From: an uncultured Paenibacillaceae bacterium
GTDB taxonomy: Bacteria; Bacillota; Bacilli; Paenibacillales; K13
Direction of reading: 5' to 3'
Length of the DNA: 64,000 bases
Assembly: GCA_913056365.1 (NCBI GenBank)
Contig: CAJXLT010000001.1
Coordinates: 186,001-250,000 of the forward strand
In this document: positions 8,278-16,657 of the stretch, in pieces
Layout of the letters: every line of letters begins with the position of its first letter
Position numbering within the stretch: the stretch's first letter is position 1
Program-made: the position numbers and the translations under genes
Notes under the pieces: generated by a model
What the model saw: only the letters and a program-made list of their open reading frames with translations
The model's database searches: none
Told to the model about the DNA's origin: nothing

Positions 8278-8737
8278 TTTCAGAAAGTTGTTGAACCGGG
8301 ACGGTAAGTTGACTGAGGCACCGGTCCCGTTGCAAGCTGGGGATACATTGCCGCCTGTATCTGATCCTGCATTCTCGCATGGAACACTCGGTGAGCTTCC
8401 GCATACTCTCTTCGTCTTCCTCTCTATGACCTGTGTGGCATGTATCGATCTGCTGCCTTTGCTGAAGGAATATTCGCAACCGAATCAGTTGAATGGCGGC
8501 ATAGTACTGATGTTGAACGGCTATCCGGATGAGCGGGATGAGGTCGTGAAGCACTTCGGATTCGAATTTCCGGTCGTACTGATCGATGAGCATGAGATGA
8601 AGGATAAGTATCGCACGCCTTATACGCCATTCGCCTACTTAGTCAAGCCGAACGGGCTTATAGTGAAATATGGCCAAGTGAAGCCCTTGCTCACAGAACT
8701 CTATGTGCCTAAGGTAGATACTGTAAATCAGAAATAG
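8264..8737 (+). CDS. Second thioredoxin-like protein with CVAC motif
   Basis: A 157-residue protein with a redoxin pattern: a strand (HTLFVFLSM), CxxC (CVAC, Cys 57 and 60), then a helix, and a YTPFAYLV segment with the cis-Pro expected of the TlpA/MauD group. It shares its layout with the CEIC protein in the same operon but is clearly diverged. No signal peptide is present. ATG at 8264 is chosen because GGAG ends 9 bases before it; an in-frame ATG at 8255 is too close to that site, and the frame open upstream simply runs over the ABC gene. It is the last gene of the operon and is followed by a hairpin. Confidence 0.75.
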   Translation: MSLPDFRKLLNRDGKLTEAPVPLQAGDTLPPVSDPAFSHGTLGELPHTLFVFLSMTCVACIDLLPLLKEYSQPNQLNGGIVLMLNGYPDERDEVVKHFGFEFPVVLIDEHEMKDKYRTPYTPFAYLVKPNGLIVKYGQVKPLLTELYVPKVDTVNQK

Positions 8738-8776
8738 GACAATCTAGAACTAGTATTTTTTTGATGTAAACATGTG

Positions 8777-8819
8777 AGGTGATCTATGAAGTTGCAAGTT
8801 TCGACTTCGCGGATCGCCT
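8777..8819 (+). terminator. Terminator of the peptide/ABC operon
   Basis: AGGTGATCTATGAAGT (8777-8792) pairs with ACTTCGCGGATCGCCT (8804-8819) with one mismatch and a few G-T pairs, 11-base loop, followed by TTATTTCTATTT. It lies 39 bases after the second thioredoxin-like gene. Confidence 0.6.
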
Positions 8820-8938
8820 TATTTCTATTTAAATCGCTATAAAACACTAGTCATTCTCATACATGCACATTATAATGAGAGTACGTTGTCAAGAAAAATT
8901 AAACATTTTCAAAATAATTTCGCGTAAACGAAAAAAAC

Positions 8939-8967
8939 TTGACATGATGTTTGAGGTGTGATATTAA
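8939..8967 (+). promoter_or_regulatory. Sigma-A promoter for the 9012 gene
   Basis: Consensus TTGACA (8939-8944), a 17-base spacer and TATTAA (8962-8967), 44 bases before the ATG at 9012. Confidence 0.65.
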
Positions 8968-9011
8968 CATTTTGACAGCGAAATCTTACTGAGTGAACGA
9001 GGTGCTGATGT

Positions 9012-9485
9012 ATGGTGCTGGCCACGGTGCTGACACAACCGCAGATACTCAGTCTGCTGTCTCTGGCTCTATATTTGGTCTTCGTATGCATCATTTATCA
9101 AGGGGCGAAGAAATACAAGGAATGGCGTTTCATCCAAGAGGTGATGGAGCTGGTGGAGGGGCAGGCCGAACGTATTGAAAGCGATTTCAAAATTCTGTAC
9201 TTGACCTGCCATAACCCGAACTTCAAGCAGTTGAACAGCGCAGTGTCGGAATTTGCGGGCAAGATGGCGATTGTACTAGAAGGCCCAGATTGGTTCGTAC
9301 ATAAGAAGAAGGTATGCTGGCGCAAGCATCACGTGATAGCAGCAGAGCAGCTGTCGCAAGTGCCGATTCACTTCCGAGATGCGATGAGGCTGTACTGCAA
9401 GCGAACAGGGAAGTGGCTTGGAGCAGAGGAAGCTGTACAGGATTTGCAGCAGATTAGCAGTTCGCTGGATGAGAATTCGGGATAA
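9012..9485 (+). CDS. Hypothetical protein with one membrane helix
   Basis: A 157-residue protein I do not recognise. Residues 12-29 form a single membrane helix (LSLLSLALYLVFVCII), followed by a charged, mostly helical cytoplasmic part (KKYKEWRFIQEVMELVEGQA) without known catalytic motifs. The ATG at 9012 has a GAGGTG ribosome site about 8 bases upstream, and a consensus sigma-A promoter precedes it, so it is probably expressed as a single gene. It lies between the peptide operon and ppaC with no sign of coupling to either. Confidence that it is a real gene is good because of the promoter, start signals and regular codon use. Confidence 0.7.
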   Translation: MVLATVLTQPQILSLLSLALYLVFVCIIYQGAKKYKEWRFIQEVMELVEGQAERIESDFKILYLTCHNPNFKQLNSAVSEFAGKMAIVLEGPDWFVHKKKVCWRKHHVIAAEQLSQVPIHFRDAMRLYCKRTGKWLGAEEAVQDLQQISSSLDENSG

Positions 9486-9607
9486 TTCTATAAACTTTTG
9501 GGGTGAAGGAATAGAAATCTGCTGCGAAAATCGCTATAATCTCTAGTAGGGAGTAACCTGCTGTAAGCGGACTTGATACCCAATACCAAAGACAAAGGAG
9601 TCTAATC

Positions 9608-10534
9608 ATGGCGAAATCATTGATTTTCGGGCACAAAAATCCAGACACAGATACGATCTGCTCTGCGATCGCTTATGCAGATCTGAAGCAACAGCTAGGC
9701 GAGGAAGTCGAGGCTGTACGACTGGGGAATGTGAATGAAGAAACCCAATATGCACTGAATCACTTCCAAGTAGATGCGCCGCGCTTGGTCGAGAACGTGG
9801 CCGGTGAAGTGAAGCAAGTTATCTTAGTGGACCACAACGAGCGCCAGCAGAGCGCCAACGATATTGATCAAGTCGAAGTTATCGAAGTGATTGACCATCA
9901 CCGCATTGCGAACTTCGAAACGAGCAATCCTCTTTATTATCGTGCGGAGCCTGTTGGCTGTACAGCTACGATCCTGAACAAGCTGTACAAGGAGAAGGGC
10001 AAGCAGATTCCGAAGCCAATCGCCGGCTTGATGCTGTCCGCCATTATCTCTGATTCGCTGTTGTTCAAGTCGCCGACTTGTACAGAGGAAGATGTTGCAG
10101 CAGCTAAGGAACTAGCCGGTATCGCAGGCGTGGACGCGGATGCATATGGTCTGGAAATGCTGAAGGCCGGTGCAGATCTGAGTAAGAAGACGATCGAGGA
10201 GCTTATCACACTCGATGCGAAGGAATTCCAGATGGGCAGCAGCAAGGTAGAGATCGCTCAGGTGAATGCGGTAGACGTGAACGATATATTGTCTCGTCAG
10301 GCTGAATTGGAAGCTGCTATGCAAGCGAAGATTGTGGACAAGGGGTTGGAGCTGTTTCTCTTCGCTGTGACGGACATCTTGAACAACGATTCCGTTGCTA
10401 TCGCGCTTGGCGATAAGGCTGATGCCGTGGAACGTGGCTACAATGTGAAGCTGGAGAATAACAAGACAGTGCTGAAGGGCGTAGTTTCTCGTAAGAAGCA
10501 AGTAGTCCCTGTCTTGACAGACGCGCTTAGCTAA
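9608..10534 (+). CDS. ppaC: Manganese-dependent inorganic pyrophosphatase (class II)
   Basis: A 308-residue enzyme of the DHH family that hydrolyses pyrophosphate to phosphate in the cytoplasm and so drives biosynthetic reactions. Metal-binding motifs are seen in order: GHKNPDTD at the N-terminus, LVDHNE, and the DHH motif in VIDHHR. The C-terminal DHHA2 domain carries SRKKQVVP, the substrate-binding RKK type loop. Length matches the family (about 310). ATG at 9608 follows AAAGGAG. A possible -10 box TATAAT ends 67 bases upstream, without a convincing -35. The gene is housekeeping and stands alone. Confidence 0.96.
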   Translation: MAKSLIFGHKNPDTDTICSAIAYADLKQQLGEEVEAVRLGNVNEETQYALNHFQVDAPRLVENVAGEVKQVILVDHNERQQSANDIDQVEVIEVIDHHRIANFETSNPLYYRAEPVGCTATILNKLYKEKGKQIPKPIAGLMLSAIISDSLLFKSPTCTEEDVAAAKELAGIAGVDADAYGLEMLKAGADLSKKTIEELITLDAKEFQMGSSKVEIAQVNAVDVNDILSRQAELEAAMQAKIVDKGLELFLFAVTDILNNDSVAIALGDKADAVERGYNVKLENNKTVLKGVVSRKKQVVPVLTDALS

Positions 10535-10666
10535 TTGCTGAAAGGTGAGCCTGACTATACTGGTTGCCGATCATAGGATTGTCAGACAATGCTAGCAAGC
10601 CCCCTCAATAGCGAGCATAGATTAATCTGAGCGTATAAGCAGGTGCCTTGGCATTGCACATAGAAT

Positions 10667-10706
10667 CTTGCCCTCTATCCTGAATGGGTTGGGGGCAAGT
10701 TTTTTT
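10667..10706 (+). terminator. Rho-independent terminator downstream of ppaC
   Basis: CTTGCCC (10667-10673) pairs with GGGCAAG (10693-10699), followed by seven T residues (10700-10706). Additional pairing inside the 19-base loop is possible. It lies 132 bases after ppaC, with no gene in between. Confidence 0.7.
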
Positions 10707-10770
10707 GTGCTGCAGCTACCCAGGAGGATTCGGCTACCCCAGGAATGCAACATGCCCCACTTGTATCGCT

Positions 10771-11000
10771 GTAACGGAAATGACAGTCACTTATTTGCCT
10801 TTTTTACCACGTTTATCATTTTAACGGAACTCCTGGTACCTTATTGTGACGAAGAGTTGATTTTTCACGCCGTATGTGCTCGTTAAGGTGCGCTCACTTC
10901 CGTTAGATATTGATTTCCGCCTATTTTGGCTACTAAGCACCTCCCACTTCCGTTAGCATAAGTGTGGCTATCTGCCAAGCAGACGTTATAGCTTCCGTTA
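10771..11000. repeat. Spaced intergenic repeat, core TAACGGAA / TTCCGTTA
   Basis: The core TAACGGAA occurs forward near 10772 and 10822, and its complement TTCCGTTA near 10898, 10948 and 10993. The steps are about 50, 76, 50 and 45 bases. The flanks also resemble each other (ACTTCCGTTAG twice; GTGTGGCTATCTGCCAA and GTGTGGTTACCTGCCAA). This fills most of the 594-base gap between ppaC and the SLH gene; I see no coding gene in it. Such short dispersed repeats are common between genes in Paenibacillus. Confidence 0.6.
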
Positions 11001-11056
11001 CAAGGTGTGGTTACCTGCCAACCAGCAGTAATGCCAAGTAGCCGTAACAACAAGAA

Positions 11057-11082
11057 GCTGCCCCAAGTTTCCTTGGGACAGC
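11057..11082 (-). terminator. Terminator of the SLH protein gene
   Basis: GCTGCCCCAAG (11057-11067) pairs with CTTGGGACAGC (11072-11082) with a single mismatch and a 4-base loop. On the minus strand it is followed by TTCTTGTT, and it lies 47 bases beyond the stop of the SLH gene. Confidence 0.7.
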
Positions 11083-11128
11083 CCATTCATTATGCAGATC
11101 CGTTGAGGTTACATTCCTCGCATGAATC

Positions 11129-13060
11129 TTAATCGATAAAGTCTGCATTGCCGAGATAACGATTGATCATCGCCGCAGCTTGTGCACGAGTAGCGTTGTC
11201 ATGCGGTGCCAGTGTAGTGGCATTCATGCCGTACACGACACCTGATTGAATCGCTTCAGCCATCTCTTCTACCGCCCAAGCACCTACTTGATCGGCATCC
11301 AAGAAACCGTTGAGCTCCGTACGAACTTGCGCATCAGTCAGCGTGATGCCGCTGCCCGCGTATTCCATCGCACGTACGACCATTGCGGCTAGTTCTTGGC
11401 GGGAGATTACTGAATTCGGACGGAAAGTATCGTCCGGGTAGCCGTAGATCAATCCAGCTGTAGCTGCTGCTTTCACTTCAGCTTCGTACCAAGAGCCAGC
11501 AACAACATCCGTGTAGGAAGTGCGGCCAGTCTGTGGTTCAATGCCGAGCGAGCGCACCAGAAGTGCTGCGAATTCTGCACGTGTTACATGCCGGTTAGGC
11601 TCGAACGTCGTATCGGATGTGCCGAATATGACAAGCTTGTTAGCGAGCGTTGTAATGTCAGCTGAAGCATAGTGGTTCACAGGCACATCGCTAAACTGCT
11701 TGTCGCTGGTGACGACTGCATAGATACTGTTCGCATTACGCTTCAACACAGCAGTTGTTTGACCGTTGGCCGTATCGAATGTGGATGGGACAAACAGTAC
11801 GTTGTCTGCAGTAGAGTGGAACATGACACCGGTAGCTTGATTCACATTAACCGTTCCATCCAAGAACAAGCGTCTCTCCACGTAAGTGTCACCGAAGTGA
11901 TCAACGTCATTCGTTTCGCCGTTCGCTGTAACCCGAATGTTGAAGTCGATCGGCGTTCCGAGCAGCTCGGCGTCTACCTTGTCTGCGGCCGCTGCAACAT
12001 CGTCGGCTGTTTCATTCGATACAGCTTCCATCGATACTTCAAGCATCATACCGGACAACGTAGTGTCTAGCATCTCTGCTTGTTGATCGAGCTTCAATAC
12101 GTCAATAGGCAGCGAATAAGAAGCGTGGTCTGACACAATCACAATCTTAGCGTTCGCGTTCTCTTCCAATATCTCGAATAGGGTGTCTGAAGGAAGCGAA
12201 ACATAATCTTCTGATATATCGATCGTGACTGTATCATTGCCCTCGAAGGCTTGTCTCAAGGAGCTGGCAGATACGGTGTCTCCGTTGACTGTGATCGTAT
12301 CACCGGACACACTGTCACCCGGAACATAGACGCCGCCTCCACCGCCTCCTGAACCGCCTCCGTTGTTACTACGCATCGACATGTCGGAAGCGGGAACGAT
12401 CCAGTAATAAGCATCGCCGACTTTACCGATATCACGGTTTTCCTTAGAAGCAGTGACTGTCTGACTAGTCGAATAACGGCCATTCTCAGCGCTGATCGTA
12501 TACGTACCGGCCGGAGCTGCGAACTGGTATTGGAGTTGGTTCGTATAGACACTATCCGTTACCGAGCTTGTGCCGTATACGTTGTCCGTCACCGTTCCAT
12601 AAGATACAGACTTCTCATAGCCTTCTCCGCTTAACGTGACAGTAGTGCCATTCTTGTCTGCACTATGGAGCTGAAGGTCGCCGATGATGTGATAATGCTC
12701 GGCATACACTTCTTCTGTCACGCTAGTTACACCTTCCTTCAATGTAATCGGCTGATCGTTGTCAGTGAGTCCACTTGGAATCCCTGCGAACGTATAGTAG
12801 CGGATGCCTTCTTCTTCGCGGTCATATGTCGCCTCGATTACACCGATCTCAGCTCCATCCCAATCATTAACTTGAATCGCAACCGAGTCATCCAGCGTTT
12901 CGCCTTCATCATAATAGACGGTTCCTGTAACCGTTCCATCTAGTGTGTAAGTAACCTGCTGGAAGACAGTCGCTGCCAGTGCAGCGGTAGGCGCAACGAG
13001 AGCAATCAATAGACTTGCGACCAATACTGTAGAAACTCGACTTATCCAATGTTGGTTCAT
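11129..13060 (-). CDS. Secreted S-layer-homology (SLH) domain protein
   Basis: A 643-residue exported surface protein. It has a signal peptide (about 1-30, ending near AALAA), a beta-rich N-terminal half with no family I can name, a glycine hinge (GGGSGGGGGG near residue 235), a second region to about 460, and three SLH repeats at the C-terminus. The repeats are marked by FSDVPVNHYA, SYTDVVAGSWYEAEV and DADQVGAWAVEEM, each with a following TRAE/SRQE/TRAQ type motif. SLH triplets bind pyruvylated wall polysaccharide. The ATG has an AAGGAGG site 10 bases upstream. The gene is transcribed away from the UbiA operon, across a 462-base gap. Confidence 0.9.
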   Translation of the reverse strand: MNQHWISRVSTVLVASLLIALVAPTAALAATVFQQVTYTLDGTVTGTVYYDEGETLDDSVAIQVNDWDGAEIGVIEATYDREEEGIRYYTFAGIPSGLTDNDQPITLKEGVTSVTEEVYAEHYHIIGDLQLHSADKNGTTVTLSGEGYEKSVSYGTVTDNVYGTSSVTDSVYTNQLQYQFAAPAGTYTISAENGRYSTSQTVTASKENRDIGKVGDAYYWIVPASDMSMRSNNGGGSGGGGGGVYVPGDSVSGDTITVNGDTVSASSLRQAFEGNDTVTIDISEDYVSLPSDTLFEILEENANAKIVIVSDHASYSLPIDVLKLDQQAEMLDTTLSGMMLEVSMEAVSNETADDVAAAADKVDAELLGTPIDFNIRVTANGETNDVDHFGDTYVERRLFLDGTVNVNQATGVMFHSTADNVLFVPSTFDTANGQTTAVLKRNANSIYAVVTSDKQFSDVPVNHYASADITTLANKLVIFGTSDTTFEPNRHVTRAEFAALLVRSLGIEPQTGRTSYTDVVAGSWYEAEVKAAATAGLIYGYPDDTFRPNSVISRQELAAMVVRAMEYAGSGITLTDAQVRTELNGFLDADQVGAWAVEEMAEAIQSGVVYGMNATTLAPHDNATRAQAAAMINRYLGNADFID

Positions 13061-13363
13061 TGTGCTTCTGATCCTCCTTATGCAGTTATGTGTTCATGTT
13101 CGTCAATCAATCAGATTGATCGAAGAATGGGCTCGCCCCCTTTGTATTGCGAATAATAGAATAGACATCATGGATGACCTGCTTATTAGCACTGTAACAG
13201 CAGCACAAGATGCATCCACTTATAGCCTTCGTAGATTGGAGATTTATTTGTGTACGTAGGTGGGCAGATAGATTGCAGTACAACGCATACTTTCCTTGAA
13301 ACTGTTCCACATGAGAGTCCTAACACAAGAAATAGTACCTTAAGACGTAATTCCACACAAAAG

Positions 13364-13410
13364 TTAGAACTGTGCCCCCGACGCAGATTCTTCTATATTT
13401 AAATTGTCGA
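13364..13410 (+). promoter_or_regulatory. Bipartite shared promoter/operator element, copy 2
   Basis: TTAGAACTGT (13364-13373), 17 bases, TTCTATATTTAAATTGTCGA (13391-13410): both blocks identical to copy 1 at 2730-2776 with the same gap. The start codon of the UbiA-like gene is 113 bases downstream, and a weaker similarity (GGGAG...GCGAC..TTAA..C) continues into both leaders about 37 bases past the element. The rest of the 13061-13522 gap holds no gene that I can support. Confidence 0.65.
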
Positions 13411-13522
13411 GATTTCTTGTCAATGTGTCACATTATGCGAAAGGAAGGGAGAGGTTGAGCGACATTAACAACCATACTGTAAAAAAAGAGAAAGAACTAA
13501 ACGGAAATGAGGAGATTCGATT

Positions 13523-14434
13523 ATGTTAGCCCCTATCACGAATAATCGGAATAGTCGAACTGCTTCGAGGTTTGTCGGGATCAGTCATTACTTGAGACTG
13601 TTCAGAATTCGACAATGGTCGAAAAATCTGTTCGTATTTACCGGTCTTCTCCTATCGATGCAAGCATTAGACCTCGTGATGGTACAGCACTCTATCTATG
13701 CATTCCTACTATTCTGCGGCATCTCGAGTACGGTGTATATCTTGAACGATATGGTGGACATTGAGAAGGACAGGCTTCATCCGGTCAAGCGCTACAGGCC
13801 GCTTCCAGCAGGTCAGATCAAGGTCGTCTATGCTGCGATAACCGCAATTGTATTATGTGCGGGTGTCCTTCTGTTGGCATATCGGCTGCATATGTACTTC
13901 GGTATTACGCTCTCAGCTTATTTCCTCTTGAACTTGCTCTATTCATTCAAGCTGAAGGAGTATGTCTTCGTCGATATTATTATCATCTCGTCTGGATTTG
14001 TACTCCGTGCGCTATCAGGCATACTGATTGTCGGGGCAGAGATATCCATGTGGTTTTTGTTGAGTATCGCTTTTCTGACCTTGTTCCTCGGTGTGAATAA
14101 GAGGAAGAAGGAGCTGTTGCTTCTCAAGGATGGATCGAAGGCGCATCGTAAGAACTTGAGCCAATATTCGATCAGTATGATTAATGAAATGATTCCGATG
14201 CTCACGGCGTGTACAGTACTATCCTATGCGTTCTTCATTATTTATGAATCGACCTCCCCATACATGATCATTACGATTCCGATGGTACTCTATGGCATAT
14301 TCCGCTATCAGTATTTAACGAATCAAACGGAACTTGGCGAAAGTCCAGAGCTCGTCTTGCTCAAGGACAGGCCGACAGTCATGATTATGCTGCTATGGGC
14401 TGCCATGTATGGACTGAATATGGGGGTATTATGA
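13523..14434 (+). CDS. UbiA-type decaprenyl-phosphate phosphoribosyltransferase-like enzyme
   Basis: A 303-residue membrane prenyl-acceptor transferase with about eight helices. The first Asp-rich motif (NDMVDIEKDRLHPVKRYRPL) and the second region (FVDIIIISSGFVLRALSG then a cytoplasmic NKRKKEL) match the branch of UbiA enzymes that transfer phosphoribose from PRPP to a polyprenyl phosphate, as in mycobacterial arabinan synthesis. Menaquinone- or heme-type UbiA enzymes lack the HPxKRxRP stretch. The ATG has GAGGAGA upstream. It is the first gene of a six-gene operon and overlaps the flippase gene by ATGA. A lipid-linked ribose-type donor for the downstream glycosyltransferases is the most direct reading, but no DprE1/DprE2-like epimerase pair is present. 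Confidence 0.82.
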   Translation: MLAPITNNRNSRTASRFVGISHYLRLFRIRQWSKNLFVFTGLLLSMQALDLVMVQHSIYAFLLFCGISSTVYILNDMVDIEKDRLHPVKRYRPLPAGQIKVVYAAITAIVLCAGVLLLAYRLHMYFGITLSAYFLLNLLYSFKLKEYVFVDIIIISSGFVLRALSGILIVGAEISMWFLLSIAFLTLFLGVNKRKKELLLLKDGSKAHRKNLSQYSISMINEMIPMLTACTVLSYAFFIIYESTSPYMIITIPMVLYGIFRYQYLTNQTELGESPELVLLKDRPTVMIMLLWAAMYGLNMGVL

Positions 14435-15744
14435 AAACACAATCTTCAGCTTTGGAGCAATGGAAGATCCGGATTATGGATGTCATTGCGAATGCTCAGG
14501 TGAAACGGTTTTTAAGTAACTTGGGTACAGTGTTTCTATTCCGCATCGGTGCTGCCGGACTTAATGCGCTTAGCTTAGTTATAGCGGCAAGGTACTACGG
14601 TGTAGTAGCAGTCGGAGATATTAACTTGATTATGAGTGCGGCCTTCTTCTTGATTATTCCGATGATGATCGGGGTTCAATTTTCTATTATTAAGTTTTAT
14701 CCCGTTGGCAGTCAGGAAGACAAGGAGAAGCTGATTGGCACCTCCTTGTTCTGGAATATCTTAATGGTCGTCATATGCAGCCTTATTTATCTGATTCCAG
14801 GCAATATGTTTGCTTCTTGGTTGAATATATCTCCAGCGGTTTGGTTGTGGGGAGTATTGTTCGCGATTGCGGTGAACTTCTCCACGGTGTTCGATGCGAT
14901 CCTTCGTGCGGAGGAGAAGTTTTTCCTGCTGGGGCTTGGCAGGCTGGTGGGGACGGTTATCTTCTTCATCATTGTCGTGTTGGCTTGTCTTCAGGCGATC
15001 AGCTTCTACGCCTTCATCGTAGCGCTTATCGTGAACCATGTTGTCTTTACGATCATGGCGTACCGCGGTATGAGTATTCGTAAGTTTCGTTTCTCCTGGA
15101 AGAGCACGAAGCAGATTTACAGCTATGGCTCGATGAATATGGTGAGTCTTGCATTGTCTATGACGTTGTTCACTACGGACTTGTTTATCGTGAACTACTT
15201 TTACTCCGGCTATGATGTCGGCATCTATTCGGTCTATATGGTGAATGTTCGTATGTTCTTCAATCTGCTGTTTCATGAAATATTCGCAGTCGTCTTCTTG
15301 CCTACCGTCGCGCAGCTCGACAAGCTGAAGATCTATCATCGCATTATGAAGATGAGTCCGTTGCTAGTGCCGGCTGCTATATTGGCGAACGCGGCGCTGT
15401 GCATCAGCTTGCTAATCTTGTTCGGTAAGGATTACCCGCTAGATTGGGGTTACGTCGCGCTCGTATCTGTAGGTACAGGCATACACTTCCTCTATTGGGT
15501 ACTGAACAATCTCTTCACAGTAGAAGGGAAGAAAGGCGCATTAATCAATTTGAAGGTACTAGGCATTCCGCTGATTTTCCTACTGGCAATGGCTGTGTAT
15601 CTGACGCGTGAATTCGGCATAGTCGGGGCGATGAGCGCATCGCTGGCTACGCAGATCATTCTCGTAGCTGTATTCGCCATCGTGATTCAGCGCGAGTATG
15701 GGAAGAAGTCATCTGCTTCCGAGACCAATGCGGCAAGTATATGA
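14431..15744 (+). CDS. Wzx/MATE-fold oligosaccharide flippase
   Basis: A 437-residue integral membrane protein with 12 or more predicted helices, a long family-typical length, and the polysaccharide-transporter pattern (an N-terminal FRIGAAGLNALSLVIAARYY stretch, central loops, C-terminal AMSASLATQIILVAVF). Proteins of this type move undecaprenyl-linked oligosaccharides across the membrane. The start is the ATG at 14431, which overlaps the UbiA stop by ATGA; an upstream in-frame ATG at 14395 lies inside the UbiA gene and lacks a ribosome site. With two glycosyltransferases behind it, it probably exports the glycan made by this operon. Confidence 0.88.
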   Translation: MKTQSSALEQWKIRIMDVIANAQVKRFLSNLGTVFLFRIGAAGLNALSLVIAARYYGVVAVGDINLIMSAAFFLIIPMMIGVQFSIIKFYPVGSQEDKEKLIGTSLFWNILMVVICSLIYLIPGNMFASWLNISPAVWLWGVLFAIAVNFSTVFDAILRAEEKFFLLGLGRLVGTVIFFIIVVLACLQAISFYAFIVALIVNHVVFTIMAYRGMSIRKFRFSWKSTKQIYSYGSMNMVSLALSMTLFTTDLFIVNYFYSGYDVGIYSVYMVNVRMFFNLLFHEIFAVVFLPTVAQLDKLKIYHRIMKMSPLLVPAAILANAALCISLLILFGKDYPLDWGYVALVSVGTGIHFLYWVLNNLFTVEGKKGALINLKVLGIPLIFLLAMAVYLTREFGIVGAMSASLATQIILVAVFAIVIQREYGKKSSASETNAASI

Positions 15745-15772
15745 ATGAACGATAAAGAGAGGTGACTAAGGG

Positions 15773-16657
15773 ATGAAAGCTAGTGTAGTCATTCCGACGA
15801 AAGATAAAATATCCAGACTCCGTCTGGTGCTGCAAGCCTTTGAATCACAAGTGAACGATCAGGTGGAAATCGTCGTTGTGTTCGACGGGTGCTCGTCAGA
15901 GACGATCCATCAGTTTCGAAATCTGCGCTTGTCTTACGAGCCGGTCGCGGTCATTAGCAAGCATAATGTGGGACGTTCTTCCGCGCGTAATCTCGGGATT
16001 GCTAAGGCGAAGGGGGATGTCATCATCTTCGTCGATGATGACCGAATACCCGCCCCTGACTTCATCCAGAAGCATATGACGGGTCACGAAGAGCCTTGTG
16101 TACTCCTAGGGTTACGAACAGACGTGATGTATGAGGAGGAGGAGTTGTACAGCTTGTATGAGCTCGGCCACGTCAGAGATAACCCGGACTGTGTTCGGAC
16201 AAGGCTGCTGGAAGGAGAGCTGCAGCAAGGATTTCCCGCATTTCTGCTGAAATCCAGTCTGAAATGGTTGTTATTCTACACGGGTAACGTGTCTGTAGAT
16301 CGCGAATATCTGGTAAAAGCAGGCGGGTTCGACGAAAACTTCAAAGGCTGGGGTCATGAGGATTTGGACTTGGGCATTCGGTTGCACATGAGCGGAATAC
16401 CGTTCCGAAGGGACGATGCGATAGTCAACTACCACATTCTTCATGATGACAATTTCGACATTAAGCAACGGAAGAAGGAATCGATACGCAATCTGGTCTA
16501 TATGATCGGCAAGTACAAGAAGCATTACATCTCATGGATTTTGTCGCTAGTGTATGTGAAGCACAAGCTGTTCGGTATTACTTACAACCGGAAGCATCTG
16601 CAGTCGCAAGTGTTCTCCCCGAATGATATGAAGAATAGGAGTGTGATTAACAAATGA
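15773..16657 (+). CDS. Family 2 glycosyltransferase
   Basis: A 294-residue GT-A fold glycosyltransferase. It opens with VVIPTKDKISRLRLVLQAFE, carries the nucleotide-sugar and metal-binding VDDDR motif near residue 85, and the acceptor-side motif WGHEDLDLGIRL near residue 200. No membrane helices are evident, so it works at the inner face of the membrane. The donor sugar cannot be told. It follows the flippase by 28 bases with GAGAGGTGA upstream of the ATG, and it overlaps the next glycosyltransferase gene by ATGA. Confidence 0.9.
   Translation: MKASVVIPTKDKISRLRLVLQAFESQVNDQVEIVVVFDGCSSETIHQFRNLRLSYEPVAVISKHNVGRSSARNLGIAKAKGDVIIFVDDDRIPAPDFIQKHMTGHEEPCVLLGLRTDVMYEEEELYSLYELGHVRDNPDCVRTRLLEGELQQGFPAFLLKSSLKWLLFYTGNVSVDREYLVKAGGFDENFKGWGHEDLDLGIRLHMSGIPFRRDDAIVNYHILHDDNFDIKQRKKESIRNLVYMIGKYKKHYISWILSLVYVKHKLFGITYNRKHLQSQVFSPNDMKNRSVINK

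Noticed and set aside
10883-11086. Minus-strand frame in the TAACGGAA repeat region
   Set aside because: It consists of repeat units and the terminator stem; no ribosome site, so treated as non-coding.
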